A stretch of DNA of 64,000 bases from contig JAEWCQ010000014.1 in the NCBI GenBank assembly GCA_023390555.1, forward strand, positions 1 to 64,000. Direction: 5' to 3'. Both the position numbers and the translations under genes were made by a program. Origin of the DNA: Bacillota bacterium (GTDB lineage Bacteria > Bacillota > Clostridia > Lachnospirales > Lachnospiraceae). Within the stretch, counting starts at the first letter, position 1. Each line of letters begins with the position of its first letter. A model generated the notes under the pieces. The model searched no databases, had not been told where the DNA came from, and was given only the letters and a program-made list of their open reading frames with translations. Positions 18,101 to 26,374 of the stretch are shown piece by piece.

Positions 18101-20317
18101 GGATGGGCACAGGAAATTATCGGCACAAACGAGAGCAGTACCGAATCTGACGGCAGTGTAACACAGTACTGGCTGTCTGAAGGTTCAAACGGATGGAGAC
18201 TGGATGTTGCAAATGAAGTATCCGATGAGACATGGCAGCATTTCCGTAAATCTGTAAAAGCATTGAGCAGTGACAACGTTATCGTCGGTGAAATCTGGAC
18301 GGATGCAGCACAGTATCTCATGGGGGATATGTATGATTCCGTTATGAATTATGTCTTCCGTGGAGCGGTTCTTTCCTATACAACCGGCGGAAGTGCAACC
18401 GATTATATTAAGACACTGGAGCGTTTGCGGGAACGTTATCCGGAAGAAGCATTTTATGCAATGATGAATCTGGTGAGCTCGCATGATACCACTCGTATCC
18501 TTTCTTATCTGGATGGAATCACCGATGACAGAAACCAGAAAGAAACAGACAAGGCATTCCCGACCTATGAGTCAACTTCCGATCTTGCAAAAGCGAGACA
18601 GTACCTGGTGGCATTCCTTCAGTTTACCTATGCGGGGGCACCGACCATTTACTACGGGGATGAAATTGGTATGGTGGGAGCCGATGATCCGGATGACCGC
18701 CGTGCAATGACCTGGGGCGAAGGAAACAAGGAGCTTGTTGAATGGTATGCAAAACTGGCAAACATCCGAAATGATTATACGGCACTTCGTACCGGTGACG
18801 TATCTGTATTTGATACGGGAGATACATCAATCGTTTCCTATCTGAGAAGTGATTCGGATAATAAGATGCTAGTACTGGCAAATAATGCGGAAACGGCAAA
18901 GACAGTTACCGTGAATCTGGCAGATCTCGGCGTGACAGATACGGAATTTACGGATCTGATTTCCGGAGATACGGTTAGCAGAAGCGGTGATACGATTACG
19001 GTAAGTGTACCGGCATTGTCAGGTGCGATCCTGACCGCGACTTCCGGAGCAAAAACAGTTACAGTAGACAGCGAAGCTTTGAAACCTGCATATGACAGTA
19101 GTTATATTGTAGCAGATGCAAAGGTGACCGTAAGTGAAACTGCATTAAGTCTCACAAAGGGTGCAACCAAGACAATAACCGCAACAGGAAGAGATACCAT
19201 TACCTGGACATCCAATAATACCTCTGTTGCAACGGTAGTAAATGGAAAGATTGTTGCAGTGGGAGCCGGTACCGCAAAGATTACCGCAACCCAGACAGAT
19301 GGTCTGAAAGCAGCCTGCGACGTGACGGTAACAAATCCGGTTACCGGACTGTCACTGAACAAGTCTTCTGTGACAATTGCAAAGGGCAAGACCTATACAT
19401 TAAAAGCGACGGTTACACCGGCAGATGCACAGAGTTCAGCCGTTACATGGAAATCGAGCAAGACGTCTGTAGCAACCGTTGACAAGAATGGTAAGGTGAC
19501 AGCAAAGGGTGTCGGCAGTACCGTTATTACAGTATCTACAGCAAATGGAAAGACAGCAACCTGTAAAGTAACGGTAAATATTCCGTCAACAAAGGTTGTC
19601 ATCAGCAGTAAAGAATATATTAAAGTTGGAACGACAAAGACATTGTCTGCAACGATTCTTCCTTCTGACTCAACGGATAAAGTTACATGGACCTCATCCG
19701 ATAAGAAGGTTGTTACCGTTGACTCCAAGGGTAAGATAAAGGGGATTAAGGCAGGTTCTGCCAAGATTACAGCAACAACGACCAGCGGTAAGAAAATAAC
19801 CTGTAAAGTAACTGTTGTGAAAAAATCGACAGCAGCAACCAGTGTCAAGCTGAACAAAAAGAGCATGAATCTCAATGTCGGCAAGACCTATGACCTGAAT
19901 GAAACCATGTCTCCGTCCAAATCAACCGACTCCCGGACATGGTCCAGTTCGAACAAAAAGATCGCAACCGTAGATCAAAACGGCATTGTGACGGCAGTGA
20001 AAAAAGGAACTGTGACAATTAAGGTAAAGACCTCCGGCGGAAAAGTGGCAACCTGTAAGGTAACTGTAAAAGTTCCGGCAACCAGTGTAAAACTGAATAA
20101 ATCCAGTATCACTGTGAAAAAGGGTGCTACCTATACGTTGAAAGCAACGGCAGCTCCAAGCAATACAACGGATACAATTACCTGGAAAACTTCCAATAAG
20201 AAAATTGCAACCGTGGATAAGAACGGAAAGATAAAGGGAATTAAAAAGGGAAGCGTAACAATCACGGCAACAACTACAAGCGGCAAAAAGACGACCTGTA
20301 AAGTTACCGTAAAATAA
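15122..20317 (+). CDS. Secreted multidomain GH13 amylase/neopullulanase with CBM26-like and Big2 domains
   Basis: 1731 residues from the ATG at 15122, preceded by AAAGGAGAAAGGTG. A signal peptide (about 1-45) is followed by two similar starch-binding CBM26-like modules (about 50-170 and 180-297; both contain AITGWGG and end GWYLD or GWYMD). A further beta domain and an E-set/X25-like module follow (about 410-500). The GH13 catalytic core begins near residue 716 (VVYQIFPERFYDGD) with nucleophile Asp1028 in GWRLDVANE, acid Glu1057 in VGEIW and Asp1122 in SSHDTTR. Five Big2-type repeats (about 1333-1731) end the protein. It probably hydrolyses starch or pullulan at the cell surface. No sortase signal is present, so the Big2 repeats may hold it on the wall. 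Confidence 0.92.
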   Translation: MEKRAKVMKSHSFLKKTASKVVSWLLIMAMLVTLPVLPNGTVDAKAAGSEMNITIHFDNSNFNYTTPAMQYWGGTTTAVTGATATDQAITGWGGAVGQLFTQDSETNFWSLTLKGDFTGFQFLDYTNPSSNTAGAGFVSSMSQYTGDTPTDLYYVYKDGTYGWYLDAAGTTPMPIPEYTNLTIHYQNADSWTTPAVQYWQPSNITVSGQVSESAITGWGGVLGHVMTSDTANSGFYTISLKGTIDGMQFLDMADPNNNTGGTIYDSELTKFTEDTPTDVYYLYKDGVWGWYMDQAGTITLASTKEVSESVTDNKDGSTTFTTIAADVTDKVQLVYGEKSKVEADGESAMTTVAMKADVNNAYNSSPIYFGDGALDIVYYYLVDGVKKTISDGVTVGTDTYLEYTRAAFTGRTVCVAGTFPGKSWDATSNAMTYVGNGLYTYTFSKVPAASYQYKIAMGAWDENYGASGKANGDNIAVTVTTTQDVTVYYSDFSHYSRTSVDYVYGASVSMTGTGIAEGTTLSDDRLTGIYSTTIAMTAGTYSDTTITYDGNSYVFDSYDVDSSKNVNFYFDPETEIYYNDASSVVVDSTKLKYDTQDTNYKSVYGAVATDESITFSIDTGVDATAVKLYVKGKENKKIEMTKDGEAVSGVQKWTTTTSFSTLGEYDYFFAIYAGASVMLYGDDDGYYGTGTACDLLNLMPYDLVVYQSGFETPDWMKDAVVYQIFPERFYDGDTSNNTAQTTARGAEDYEYVTDWYSYPENPEQETLNPDTYPAEAYSGDGNWSNEIYGGDLDGIIDRMDYLKALGVNVIYLNPVFSSISSHRYDTSDYTEIDPILGTEGDFDDLVQAAEDNDMHIILDGVFNHVSDDSKYFDRYYKYLDKLKTSTDETKAIGAYPYWAYVFDLMNEEELSQTDAEAAAKSYFETNYGINDWTYTKWFDFDGNTSYELDDNDEQVTDTIGQRAGKGVYSYDCWWGYDSMPVIVATDGSEYQTEGWAQEIIGTNESSTESDGSVTQYWLSEGSNGWRLDVANEVSDETWQHFRKSVKALSSDNVIVGEIWTDAAQYLMGDMYDSVMNYVFRGAVLSYTTGGSATDYIKTLERLRERYPEEAFYAMMNLVSSHDTTRILSYLDGITDDRNQKETDKAFPTYESTSDLAKARQYLVAFLQFTYAGAPTIYYGDEIGMVGADDPDDRRAMTWGEGNKELVEWYAKLANIRNDYTALRTGDVSVFDTGDTSIVSYLRSDSDNKMLVLANNAETAKTVTVNLADLGVTDTEFTDLISGDTVSRSGDTITVSVPALSGAILTATSGAKTVTVDSEALKPAYDSSYIVADAKVTVSETALSLTKGATKTITATGRDTITWTSNNTSVATVVNGKIVAVGAGTAKITATQTDGLKAACDVTVTNPVTGLSLNKSSVTIAKGKTYTLKATVTPADAQSSAVTWKSSKTSVATVDKNGKVTAKGVGSTVITVSTANGKTATCKVTVNIPSTKVVISSKEYIKVGTTKTLSATILPSDSTDKVTWTSSDKKVVTVDSKGKIKGIKAGSAKITATTTSGKKITCKVTVVKKSTAATSVKLNKKSMNLNVGKTYDLNETMSPSKSTDSRTWSSSNKKIATVDQNGIVTAVKKGTVTIKVKTSGGKVATCKVTVKVPATSVKLNKSSITVKKGATYTLKATAAPSNTTDTITWKTSNKKIATVDKNGKIKGIKKGSVTITATTTSGKKTTCKVTVK

Positions 20318-20351
20318 AGGATTGTTTCTAAAGTTTTCTTAGTGTATAATA

Positions 20352-20388
20352 CTAGGGTCAATGACGATGTCATTGGCCCTGGTTTTTT
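20352..20388 (+). terminator. Intrinsic terminator after the amylase gene
   Basis: AGGGTCAATGAC pairs with GTCATTGGCCCT (12 pairs, one wobble) around GAT, followed by GG and six T residues. Confidence 0.8.
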
Positions 20389-20468
20389 GTTGTTGCCAGG
20401 CATCTCTGGAAAGGGGCCATGCCCCCTGTCATATCAGTATGGCAATTGAAAACAAGTGAGGGTTTTGC

Positions 20469-21938
20469 ATGAAAAAAAGAGTGGCCTTTCGCACTGTCAT
20501 AGGACTAGCCATCGTTGGAGCAATCTTGTTTGGCTGCTATGAAGGTGAAAAAGAGCATGCGGTTGTCGTTATGGGACAACAGCAGGACTTGACAGAAACA
20601 GATGAAGGACAGCAGTCTGAGAAACCGGAAATGAAAACAGCAGAACTGGAAAGTACGGAAAACCGAGATGGGGATTATGCCACAATTGATGATCTGGATG
20701 AGGCATATGAGGTGATTTTAGATGGCTGTACGAAGGAGTTTATCGGCGGTTATCTTGTAGATGAATCCTTTTTGCACTGGATTTATGCAGAATATGGGGA
20801 AGATACCATAACAGACCTTGCAGGGGCCGTTTCAGAAGGGGACCAGGATGTGAATCTGTGGTACCAACTGACCGGAAGTTCCATACATGTACTGTGGCTT
20901 TCATATTGTCAGGCTACGGGCTTTCAGCAGTACACACTGGATCATGTGTACTGGAAGGACTGTGCATCGGCAAGTCAGATTGTTTTGGATTTTACCGGAG
21001 ATATCAATTTTGCAGAGGGCTGGTGTACAACAGAGTACATGGATGAGCAGCCGGATGGAATCTATGACTGTTTTTCCGCAGATCTCCTCGAGGAAATGCA
21101 GGCGGCAGATATTATGATGGTAAACAATGAATTTACATACAGTACAAGAGGAACGCCATTAAAAGGCAAAGATTATACATTTCGTGCGAATCCGGACCGG
21201 GTGAAACTGCTGGAGGCTTTCGGAACGGATATCGTAAATCTTGCCAATAACCATGTTTATGACTATGGAGAAGATGCGCTGTTGGATACGATGGATACCT
21301 TAAAACAGGAAGGAATTCCATATGTGGGTGCAGGTGCAAATCTGGACGAGGCAGAAAGTCCGGTATATTTTGTGGCAAATGGAAGAAAAATAGCAATTGT
21401 ATCTGCCACGCAGATTGAAAGGTCCTTAAATTATACGAAAGAAGCTACGGAGAGTTCTCCGGGAGTACTAAAGACACTGAATCCGGAAAAATTTGTAGCA
21501 GAGATTCAGGAAGCAAAGGCAGAGAGCGATTACGTCATCGTATTTGTCCACTGGGGAACAGAAGGGGACAGTGATTACGGTGCCGACCAGGTGAGCCTGG
21601 CAAAGAAATACGTTGCTGCAGGCGCCGATGCAATCATCGGAGGCCATACACACTGTTTACAGGGAATGACCTATATGGATGGCGTTCCAATCATATACAG
21701 CCTGGGGAATTTCTGGTTCAGTCAGTCAGCACTTGATACGGGGCTGTCACAGCTGGTAATCAGACAGGATGGGAGTGTGGATTTTCGCTTCCTCCCATGC
21801 AGACAGGAGGATCTGGTCACATCCCTTGTGACGGATCAGAAGGAAAAGACAAGAATACTGGAATATATGGAAAGCATTTCTTCCGGCGTTTCCATTGATG
21901 AAGATGGATATGTAAGTGATATGTCGAAAAGTAAATAA
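20469..21938 (+). CDS. CapA/PgsA-family calcineurin-like metallophosphatase, membrane-anchored
   Basis: 489 residues. The N-terminus has a hydrophobic segment ending LFGC (residues 20-23), a possible lipobox, then an acidic linker. The CapA fold starts near residue 175 with DFTGDINFAEGW. It continues with MMVNNEFTY, LANNHVYDYG, VFVHWGTEGD, GGHTHCLQG and YSLGNFWFS, the metal-site motifs of the PGA_cap family. Such proteins act in poly-gamma-glutamate or capsule export, but most Clostridia copies have unproven roles. There is no capBC beside it. It sits alone between the amylase and gpmI genes. Confidence 0.85.
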   Translation: MKKRVAFRTVIGLAIVGAILFGCYEGEKEHAVVVMGQQQDLTETDEGQQSEKPEMKTAELESTENRDGDYATIDDLDEAYEVILDGCTKEFIGGYLVDESFLHWIYAEYGEDTITDLAGAVSEGDQDVNLWYQLTGSSIHVLWLSYCQATGFQQYTLDHVYWKDCASASQIVLDFTGDINFAEGWCTTEYMDEQPDGIYDCFSADLLEEMQAADIMMVNNEFTYSTRGTPLKGKDYTFRANPDRVKLLEAFGTDIVNLANNHVYDYGEDALLDTMDTLKQEGIPYVGAGANLDEAESPVYFVANGRKIAIVSATQIERSLNYTKEATESSPGVLKTLNPEKFVAEIQEAKAESDYVIVFVHWGTEGDSDYGADQVSLAKKYVAAGADAIIGGHTHCLQGMTYMDGVPIIYSLGNFWFSQSALDTGLSQLVIRQDGSVDFRFLPCRQEDLVTSLVTDQKEKTRILEYMESISSGVSIDEDGYVSDMSKSK

Positions 21939-22019
21939 AATGACGGCAGAAAGCGGAAACAGACAGATATGGCATAAGCCAGTCAGTATATATTTATTTT
22001 AAGAAAAGAGGATAAAAAC

Positions 22020-23561
22020 ATGAGTAAGAAACCAACTGTATTAATGATTCTGGACGGATTTGGTCTCAATAAAAAAACGGAGGCAAATGCAGTCGCAGAA
22101 GCAAAGAAACCAATTATCGATGCATTGATGAAAGAGTATCCTTTCGTAGAAGGACAGGCAAGTGGTCTTGCAGTAGGACTTCCGGACGGACAGATGGGCA
22201 ACTCGGAAGTCGGACATCTGAACATGGGTGCAGGAAGAATTGTATACCAGGAGCTGACCAGAATTACAAAAGAAATCGCGGATGGAGATTTCTTTCAGAA
22301 TGAAGCTTTCATAAACGGAATGAGCAAAGCAAAGGAGAATGGATCGGCATTGCATTTCTACGGACTTCTCTCCGATGGCGGCGTTCACAGCCATATTACA
22401 CATCTATACGGACTGCTGGAAATGGCAAAAAGACAGGGAATCGAGAAAGTCTATGTACATTGCTTCCTGGATGGTCGTGATACGGCTCCGACATCCGGAA
22501 AAGGTTTTATCGAAGAACTGGAAGCGAAGATGAAAGAAATCGGTGTGGGTGAAATCGCTTCGGTCATCGGCCGTTACTATGTCATGGACCGTGATAACAG
22601 ATGGGATCGAGTGGAGTCTGCTTATAAAGCGCTGACAACAGGGGACGGAAAGCAGGCAGACAGTGCCTTAGCTGCCATCAGTGCTTCCTATGCGGAAGAA
22701 GTGACCGATGAATTCGTAGTTCCGACTGTAATCGTAAAAGATGGTGCACCGGTAGGAACCATAAAGGACAAAGACGCCGTTATCTTCTTTAATTTCCGTC
22801 CGGACCGTGCACGTGAGATTACAAGAGCTTTCTGTGCGGATGATTTTGACGGATTTGACAGAGGAGCAAGAAAAGACGTTACCTATGTCTGCTTTACCGA
22901 ATACGATGTCACAATTCCGAACAAAGAGGTGGCTTTCCACAAAGTAGAGCTGAAAAATACATTTGGACAGTTCCTTGCAGAACATGGCAAGACACAGGCA
23001 AGAATTGCCGAGACTGAGAAATATGCCCATGTTACCTTCTTCTTTAACGGAGGTGTGGAAGAGCCGAATCCGGGAGAGGAACGCATTCTTGTAAAATCTC
23101 CGAAAGTGGCTACCTATGATTTGAAACCGGAAATGAGCGCATATGAAGTGTGTGATAAATTGGTAGAAGCAATCAAATCTGATCAATATGACGTGATTAT
23201 CATCAACTTTGCAAACCCGGATATGGTGGGACACACCGGTGTGGAAGCGGCGGCAATAGCAGCGGTAGAAGCTGTGGATACCTGCGTTGGAAAAGCGGTT
23301 GCAGCAATCAAAGAAGTGGACGGACAGATGTTTATCTGTGCAGATCATGGAAATGCAGAGCAGTTAAGGGATTATGAAACCGGGGAGAGCTTTACGGCAC
23401 ATACAACAAATCCGGTTCCGTTTATTCTGGTAAATTACGATCCGGCTTATACGTTAAAAGAGGGCGGATGCCTTGCAGACATTGCTCCGACTTTAATTGA
23501 AATGATGGAAATGGAACAGCCGGCAGAGATGACCGGAAAATCACTGCTGATTAAAAAATAG
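22020..23561 (+). CDS. gpmI: 2,3-bisphosphoglycerate-independent phosphoglycerate mutase
   Basis: 513 residues, the usual family length. The first metal site is LMILDGFG and the phosphoserine nucleophile is Ser62 in MGNSEVGHLNMG. FLDGRDTAP and the late metal-binding ADHGNAEQ and TAHTTNPVPF are also present. It converts 3-phosphoglycerate to 2-phosphoglycerate through a phosphoserine enzyme using manganese. The start follows AAGAAAAGAGG, and the gene closes with a strong terminator. Together with gap, pgk, tpiA and eno in this window it covers nearly all of lower glycolysis. Confidence 0.96.
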   Translation: MSKKPTVLMILDGFGLNKKTEANAVAEAKKPIIDALMKEYPFVEGQASGLAVGLPDGQMGNSEVGHLNMGAGRIVYQELTRITKEIADGDFFQNEAFINGMSKAKENGSALHFYGLLSDGGVHSHITHLYGLLEMAKRQGIEKVYVHCFLDGRDTAPTSGKGFIEELEAKMKEIGVGEIASVIGRYYVMDRDNRWDRVESAYKALTTGDGKQADSALAAISASYAEEVTDEFVVPTVIVKDGAPVGTIKDKDAVIFFNFRPDRAREITRAFCADDFDGFDRGARKDVTYVCFTEYDVTIPNKEVAFHKVELKNTFGQFLAEHGKTQARIAETEKYAHVTFFFNGGVEEPNPGEERILVKSPKVATYDLKPEMSAYEVCDKLVEAIKSDQYDVIIINFANPDMVGHTGVEAAAIAAVEAVDTCVGKAVAAIKEVDGQMFICADHGNAEQLRDYETGESFTAHTTNPVPFILVNYDPAYTLKEGGCLADIAPTLIEMMEMEQPAEMTGKSLLIKK

Positions 23562-23576
23562 CAGATATCGAAGAAG

Positions 23577-23625
23577 ACAACGAGACTTTTGGTGTACAAA
23601 AGCATCAGAGGTTTTGTTGTTTTTT
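23577..23625 (+). terminator. Intrinsic terminator after gpmI
   Basis: An 18-pair stem rich in G-U pairs (ACAACGAGACTTTTGGTG with CATCAGAGGTTTTGTTGT) around TACAAAAG, followed by a T run. Confidence 0.7.
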
Positions 23626-23651
23626 AGGTAATGGGAAGAGGAAGGTGTTAT

Positions 23652-24806
23652 ATGGAATTAAATGGGAAAAATGTGAAAACAATTATGAAAATCATAGTGA
23701 CGACAGTCTTGCTGTGTTTTGCATTGATAAACATTTCGGAGATTGTGAGAATAGGATCTAAGGCTCTGAGTCTCTTTACCCCATTGATCATTGGAATCTG
23801 TCTGGCATTTATTTTAAATGTATTATTGAATGTCTGGGAAAATAAAGGCTTGAAAAGAGTCCGGATCAGCCAGCGGAAGAAGCGTATGATTTCTATCCTT
23901 CTTACCTTCGTCAGTGTAATCCTGATTCTGGCATTCGTCATGTGGATGGTCATACCGCAGCTGATCAGCGCAGGAGAGTCAATTGCAAAACAGTTTCCTG
24001 ACGCGATCGAAAAGCTTCAGAAGTTTTTGGATCAGAATATGAAGGGAAATGATGACCTCAACACGACGGTTGCCCAGTTGGGCGTTGACAGCAGTCAGTT
24101 TATTGAGAATCTGACCGGTTATTTGAAAAATAGCCTGACTCAGATCATGTCAACGATGGTGCAGGTTGTATCCGGGACATTCAGCGTACTCATGAATCTG
24201 TTTATCGGTATCATATTTGCAATTTACATTCTTTCTCAGAAAGAACAGCTCATAAGTCAGGCAAAGCAGGTGACTAACGCATTTCTACCGGAAAAGGTGT
24301 CTTCGCGCATCTTTGAGATATGCAGTCTTGCAAATGAGACTTTTCAGAAATTCGTTACAGGGCAATGTCTGGAAGCGGTAATTATCGGCAGTATTTTTGG
24401 AGTCGTCATGAGCATTTTCCGTATGCCGTATGCGATTCCGATCAGTGTGCTGATTATGATAACAGCACTGATCCCGGTATTTGGAGCATTTATCGGATGT
24501 TTTGTAGGTGTTCTGATGATACTGGTGGTAAGTCCGATGCAGGCGTTGATCTTTGTAATCCTGTTTTTGGTCATTCAGCAGATTGAGGGAAATCTGATTT
24601 ATCCGCATGTGGTGGGCGGTTCCGTTGGATTGCCGTCAATCTGGGTATTTGCTGCAGTAATTATCGGCGGTAACCTTCTGGGAATTGTCGGCATGCTTAT
24701 TTTCATCCCGCTCTGTTCGGTTGCCTATGCACTTTTCAAAAAGTCTGTCAAACAACGGTTGCAGATGAAGCAGGGAAAGGGTTCGGAAAAAGAGAAAACA
24801 AATTGA
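23652..24806 (+). CDS. AI-2E family permease (YtvI/PerM-like)
   Basis: 384 residues from the ATG at 23652, which follows AGAGGAAGGTG; an upstream in-frame start at 23631 lacks such a site. About seven or eight membrane segments and a soluble stretch near residues 95-150 give the AI-2E/UPF0118 layout, with the typical MITALIPVFGAFIG and the C-terminal QQIEGNLIYPHVVGGSVGL. Members transport autoinducer-2 in a few cases and act in Na+(Li+)/H+ exchange in others, so the substrate is open. It has its own terminator and is convergent with the PilZ gene. Confidence 0.85.
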   Translation: MELNGKNVKTIMKIIVTTVLLCFALINISEIVRIGSKALSLFTPLIIGICLAFILNVLLNVWENKGLKRVRISQRKKRMISILLTFVSVILILAFVMWMVIPQLISAGESIAKQFPDAIEKLQKFLDQNMKGNDDLNTTVAQLGVDSSQFIENLTGYLKNSLTQIMSTMVQVVSGTFSVLMNLFIGIIFAIYILSQKEQLISQAKQVTNAFLPEKVSSRIFEICSLANETFQKFVTGQCLEAVIIGSIFGVVMSIFRMPYAIPISVLIMITALIPVFGAFIGCFVGVLMILVVSPMQALIFVILFLVIQQIEGNLIYPHVVGGSVGLPSIWVFAAVIIGGNLLGIVGMLIFIPLCSVAYALFKKSVKQRLQMKQGKGSEKEKTN

Positions 24807-24810
24807 AAAC

Positions 24811-24842
24811 GGGTACCGCCAGATTGTCTACTGGCGGTACCC
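24811..24842. terminator. Bidirectional terminator between convergent genes
   Basis: GGGTACCGCCAG and CTGGCGGTACCC form a perfect 12-bp stem around an 8-base loop. It is flanked by AAAAC on the left and ATTTTG on the right, so it can act for both the AI-2E and PilZ transcripts. Confidence 0.85.
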
Positions 24843-24849
24843 ATTTTGC

Positions 24850-25221
24850 TTAAATACACGCTCTGCTGAGGCGCTCAACAGAGTTGGAGCACATCTCAAG
24901 AACCGCATAGATATCTTCTGCAGGCTTGGCAAATTCGCAACCGTAGCGATAATGATGCCTGTCATGAGATTCACAGCGGACGATCTTTACAACGGTAAAA
25001 ACGGAAGGTGTACTTTCATCATACAGGTCCAATTTTGCATTGAAATAATATCCGACCGGCAGGATGCATTGAGAAATGAAACCAATCCCGTGGCGAGATA
25101 TGTCGATTACTTCAATTGGTGAATCTAAGTCATGAATTCCGGTCGTGTCCTGCTTAAAAAGATCACAGATACACAGTTCAATATGCACTGGGAACCTTTT
25201 ACTTCTTCGTTTTTCTTCCAT
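24850..25221 (-). CDS. PilZ-domain cyclic-di-GMP-binding protein
   Basis: 123 residues, a stand-alone PilZ domain. The N-terminal RRSKR (residues 5-9) matches the RxxxR half of the c-di-GMP site, and DISRHGIGF (about 41-49) matches the D/NxSxxG half. It should therefore bind cyclic di-GMP and relay it to motility, adhesion or surface polymer targets. No partner gene is adjacent, as it is flanked by convergent AI-2E and divergent purC genes. Binding itself is inference from the motif. Confidence 0.88.
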   Translation of the reverse strand: MEEKRRSKRFPVHIELCICDLFKQDTTGIHDLDSPIEVIDISRHGIGFISQCILPVGYYFNAKLDLYDESTPSVFTVVKIVRCESHDRHHYRYGCEFAKPAEDIYAVLEMCSNSVERLSRACI

Positions 25222-25391
25222 AACACATCTTTCCCTTCGTAATAGATTTTATTTCTAATTCTATTATAGCTTATCAGTAAAATACGTCAACTATATAAGC
25301 TGCACTTATAAGACAATGAAAATAAACAAAAAAACTAATAAATTGTCCCATATTTTCTATATGCGCTGGAGCCCCAGTTTATGCAAATCAA

Positions 25392-25421
25392 TTGACTTTC
25401 TAAAAGCCGCTGTATTATAAT
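25392..25421 (+). promoter_or_regulatory. Promoter for the purC-purF-purB operon
   Basis: TTGACT at 25392-25397 and TATAAT at 25416-25421 with an 18-base spacer, about 60 bases ahead of purC. No purine riboswitch is visible in this short leader. Confidence 0.6.
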
Positions 25422-25480
25422 TTTTACTGTAGTGTTTGGTAACTATAGTTGATGAAAGCATAAGATGGAGGACAGGTAAC

Positions 25481-26353
25481 ATGCAGGAATTTAAGCCATT
25501 TAAAGAAGGTAAAGTACGTGAGGTATATGATAATGGTGAGAGCCTTATCATTGTAGCAACAGACAGAATTTCAGCATTTGATCACATTTTGAAAAACAGA
25601 ATTACAAACAAAGGTGCAATTTTGACCCAGATGTCCGAGTTCTGGTTTGACTATACAAAGGATATTGTGCCGAACCACATGCTTTCAGTAGACGTTCAGG
25701 ATATGCCGGAATTTTTCCGAAATGAGAAATTTGATGGCAACAGTATGATGTGTAAGAAACTGGAGATGCTTCCGATTGAGTGCATCGTACGCGGATACAT
25801 TACGGGAAGCGGCTGGGAGAGCTACAAGGAGAACGGAACTGTCTGTGGCATTCGTTTGCCGGAGGGACTTGTAGAATCCGATCAGCTGCCAGAACCGATT
25901 TATACACCAAGTACAAAAGCTGATCTCGGAGAACACGACGAGAATATTTCATTTGAGAAGAGTATCGAGGTACTTGAGAAAAGCTTCCCAGGAAAGGGAG
26001 CGGACTACGCAAACCAGATCAAAGACTGCACGATTGCGTTGTATAAAAAATGTGCAGAATATGCATTGACGAAGGGCATCATCATTGCAGATACCAAGTT
26101 TGAATTTGGTCTGGATGAGAACGGCAAGGTAGTACTCGGCGATGAGATGCTGACACCGGACAGCTCCAGATTTTGGCCGCTGGAGGGATATGAGGCAGGT
26201 AAATCACAGCCATCCTATGACAAGCAGTACGTACGTGACTGGTTAAAGGAAAATCCGGACAGTGACTACCTTCTTCCGGAAGAAGTGATTACAAAGACCA
26301 TAGATAAATACAAAGAGGCATTTGCATTGTTAACTGGAAAAGAATTCGCATAA
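25481..26353 (+). CDS. purC: Phosphoribosylaminoimidazole-succinocarboxamide synthase
   Basis: 290 residues from the ATG at 25481, nine bases after GGAGG; an upstream in-frame GTG or ATG is less likely. SAICAR synthase motifs are FKEGKVREVYDNGE at the start, ATDRISAFD, the ECIVRGYITGSGW strand and LGDEMLTPDSSRFWP. It joins aspartate to CAIR using ATP in de novo purine synthesis. It is the first gene of a compact purC-purF-purB operon; purF starts 21 bases after its stop. Confidence 0.96.
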   Translation: MQEFKPFKEGKVREVYDNGESLIIVATDRISAFDHILKNRITNKGAILTQMSEFWFDYTKDIVPNHMLSVDVQDMPEFFRNEKFDGNSMMCKKLEMLPIECIVRGYITGSGWESYKENGTVCGIRLPEGLVESDQLPEPIYTPSTKADLGEHDENISFEKSIEVLEKSFPGKGADYANQIKDCTIALYKKCAEYALTKGIIIADTKFEFGLDENGKVVLGDEMLTPDSSRFWPLEGYEAGKSQPSYDKQYVRDWLKENPDSDYLLPEEVITKTIDKYKEAFALLTGKEFA

Positions 26354-26374
26354 ATGACAGACATGGAGAAAAAC

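Noticed and set aside
19100..20403. Long open frames on the minus strand across the Big2 repeats
   Set aside because: They mirror the repetitive coding sequence of the amylase gene and have no ribosome sites or independent family features.
20403..20440. GGGGC-CAT-GCCCC hairpin before the CapA-like gene
   Set aside because: No T run follows and the strong terminator lies just upstream. It is probably incidental.
25222..25480. Possible purine riboswitch or PurR box before purC
   Set aside because: The leader after the promoter is only about 50 bases and does not show the conserved three-stem purine riboswitch core.
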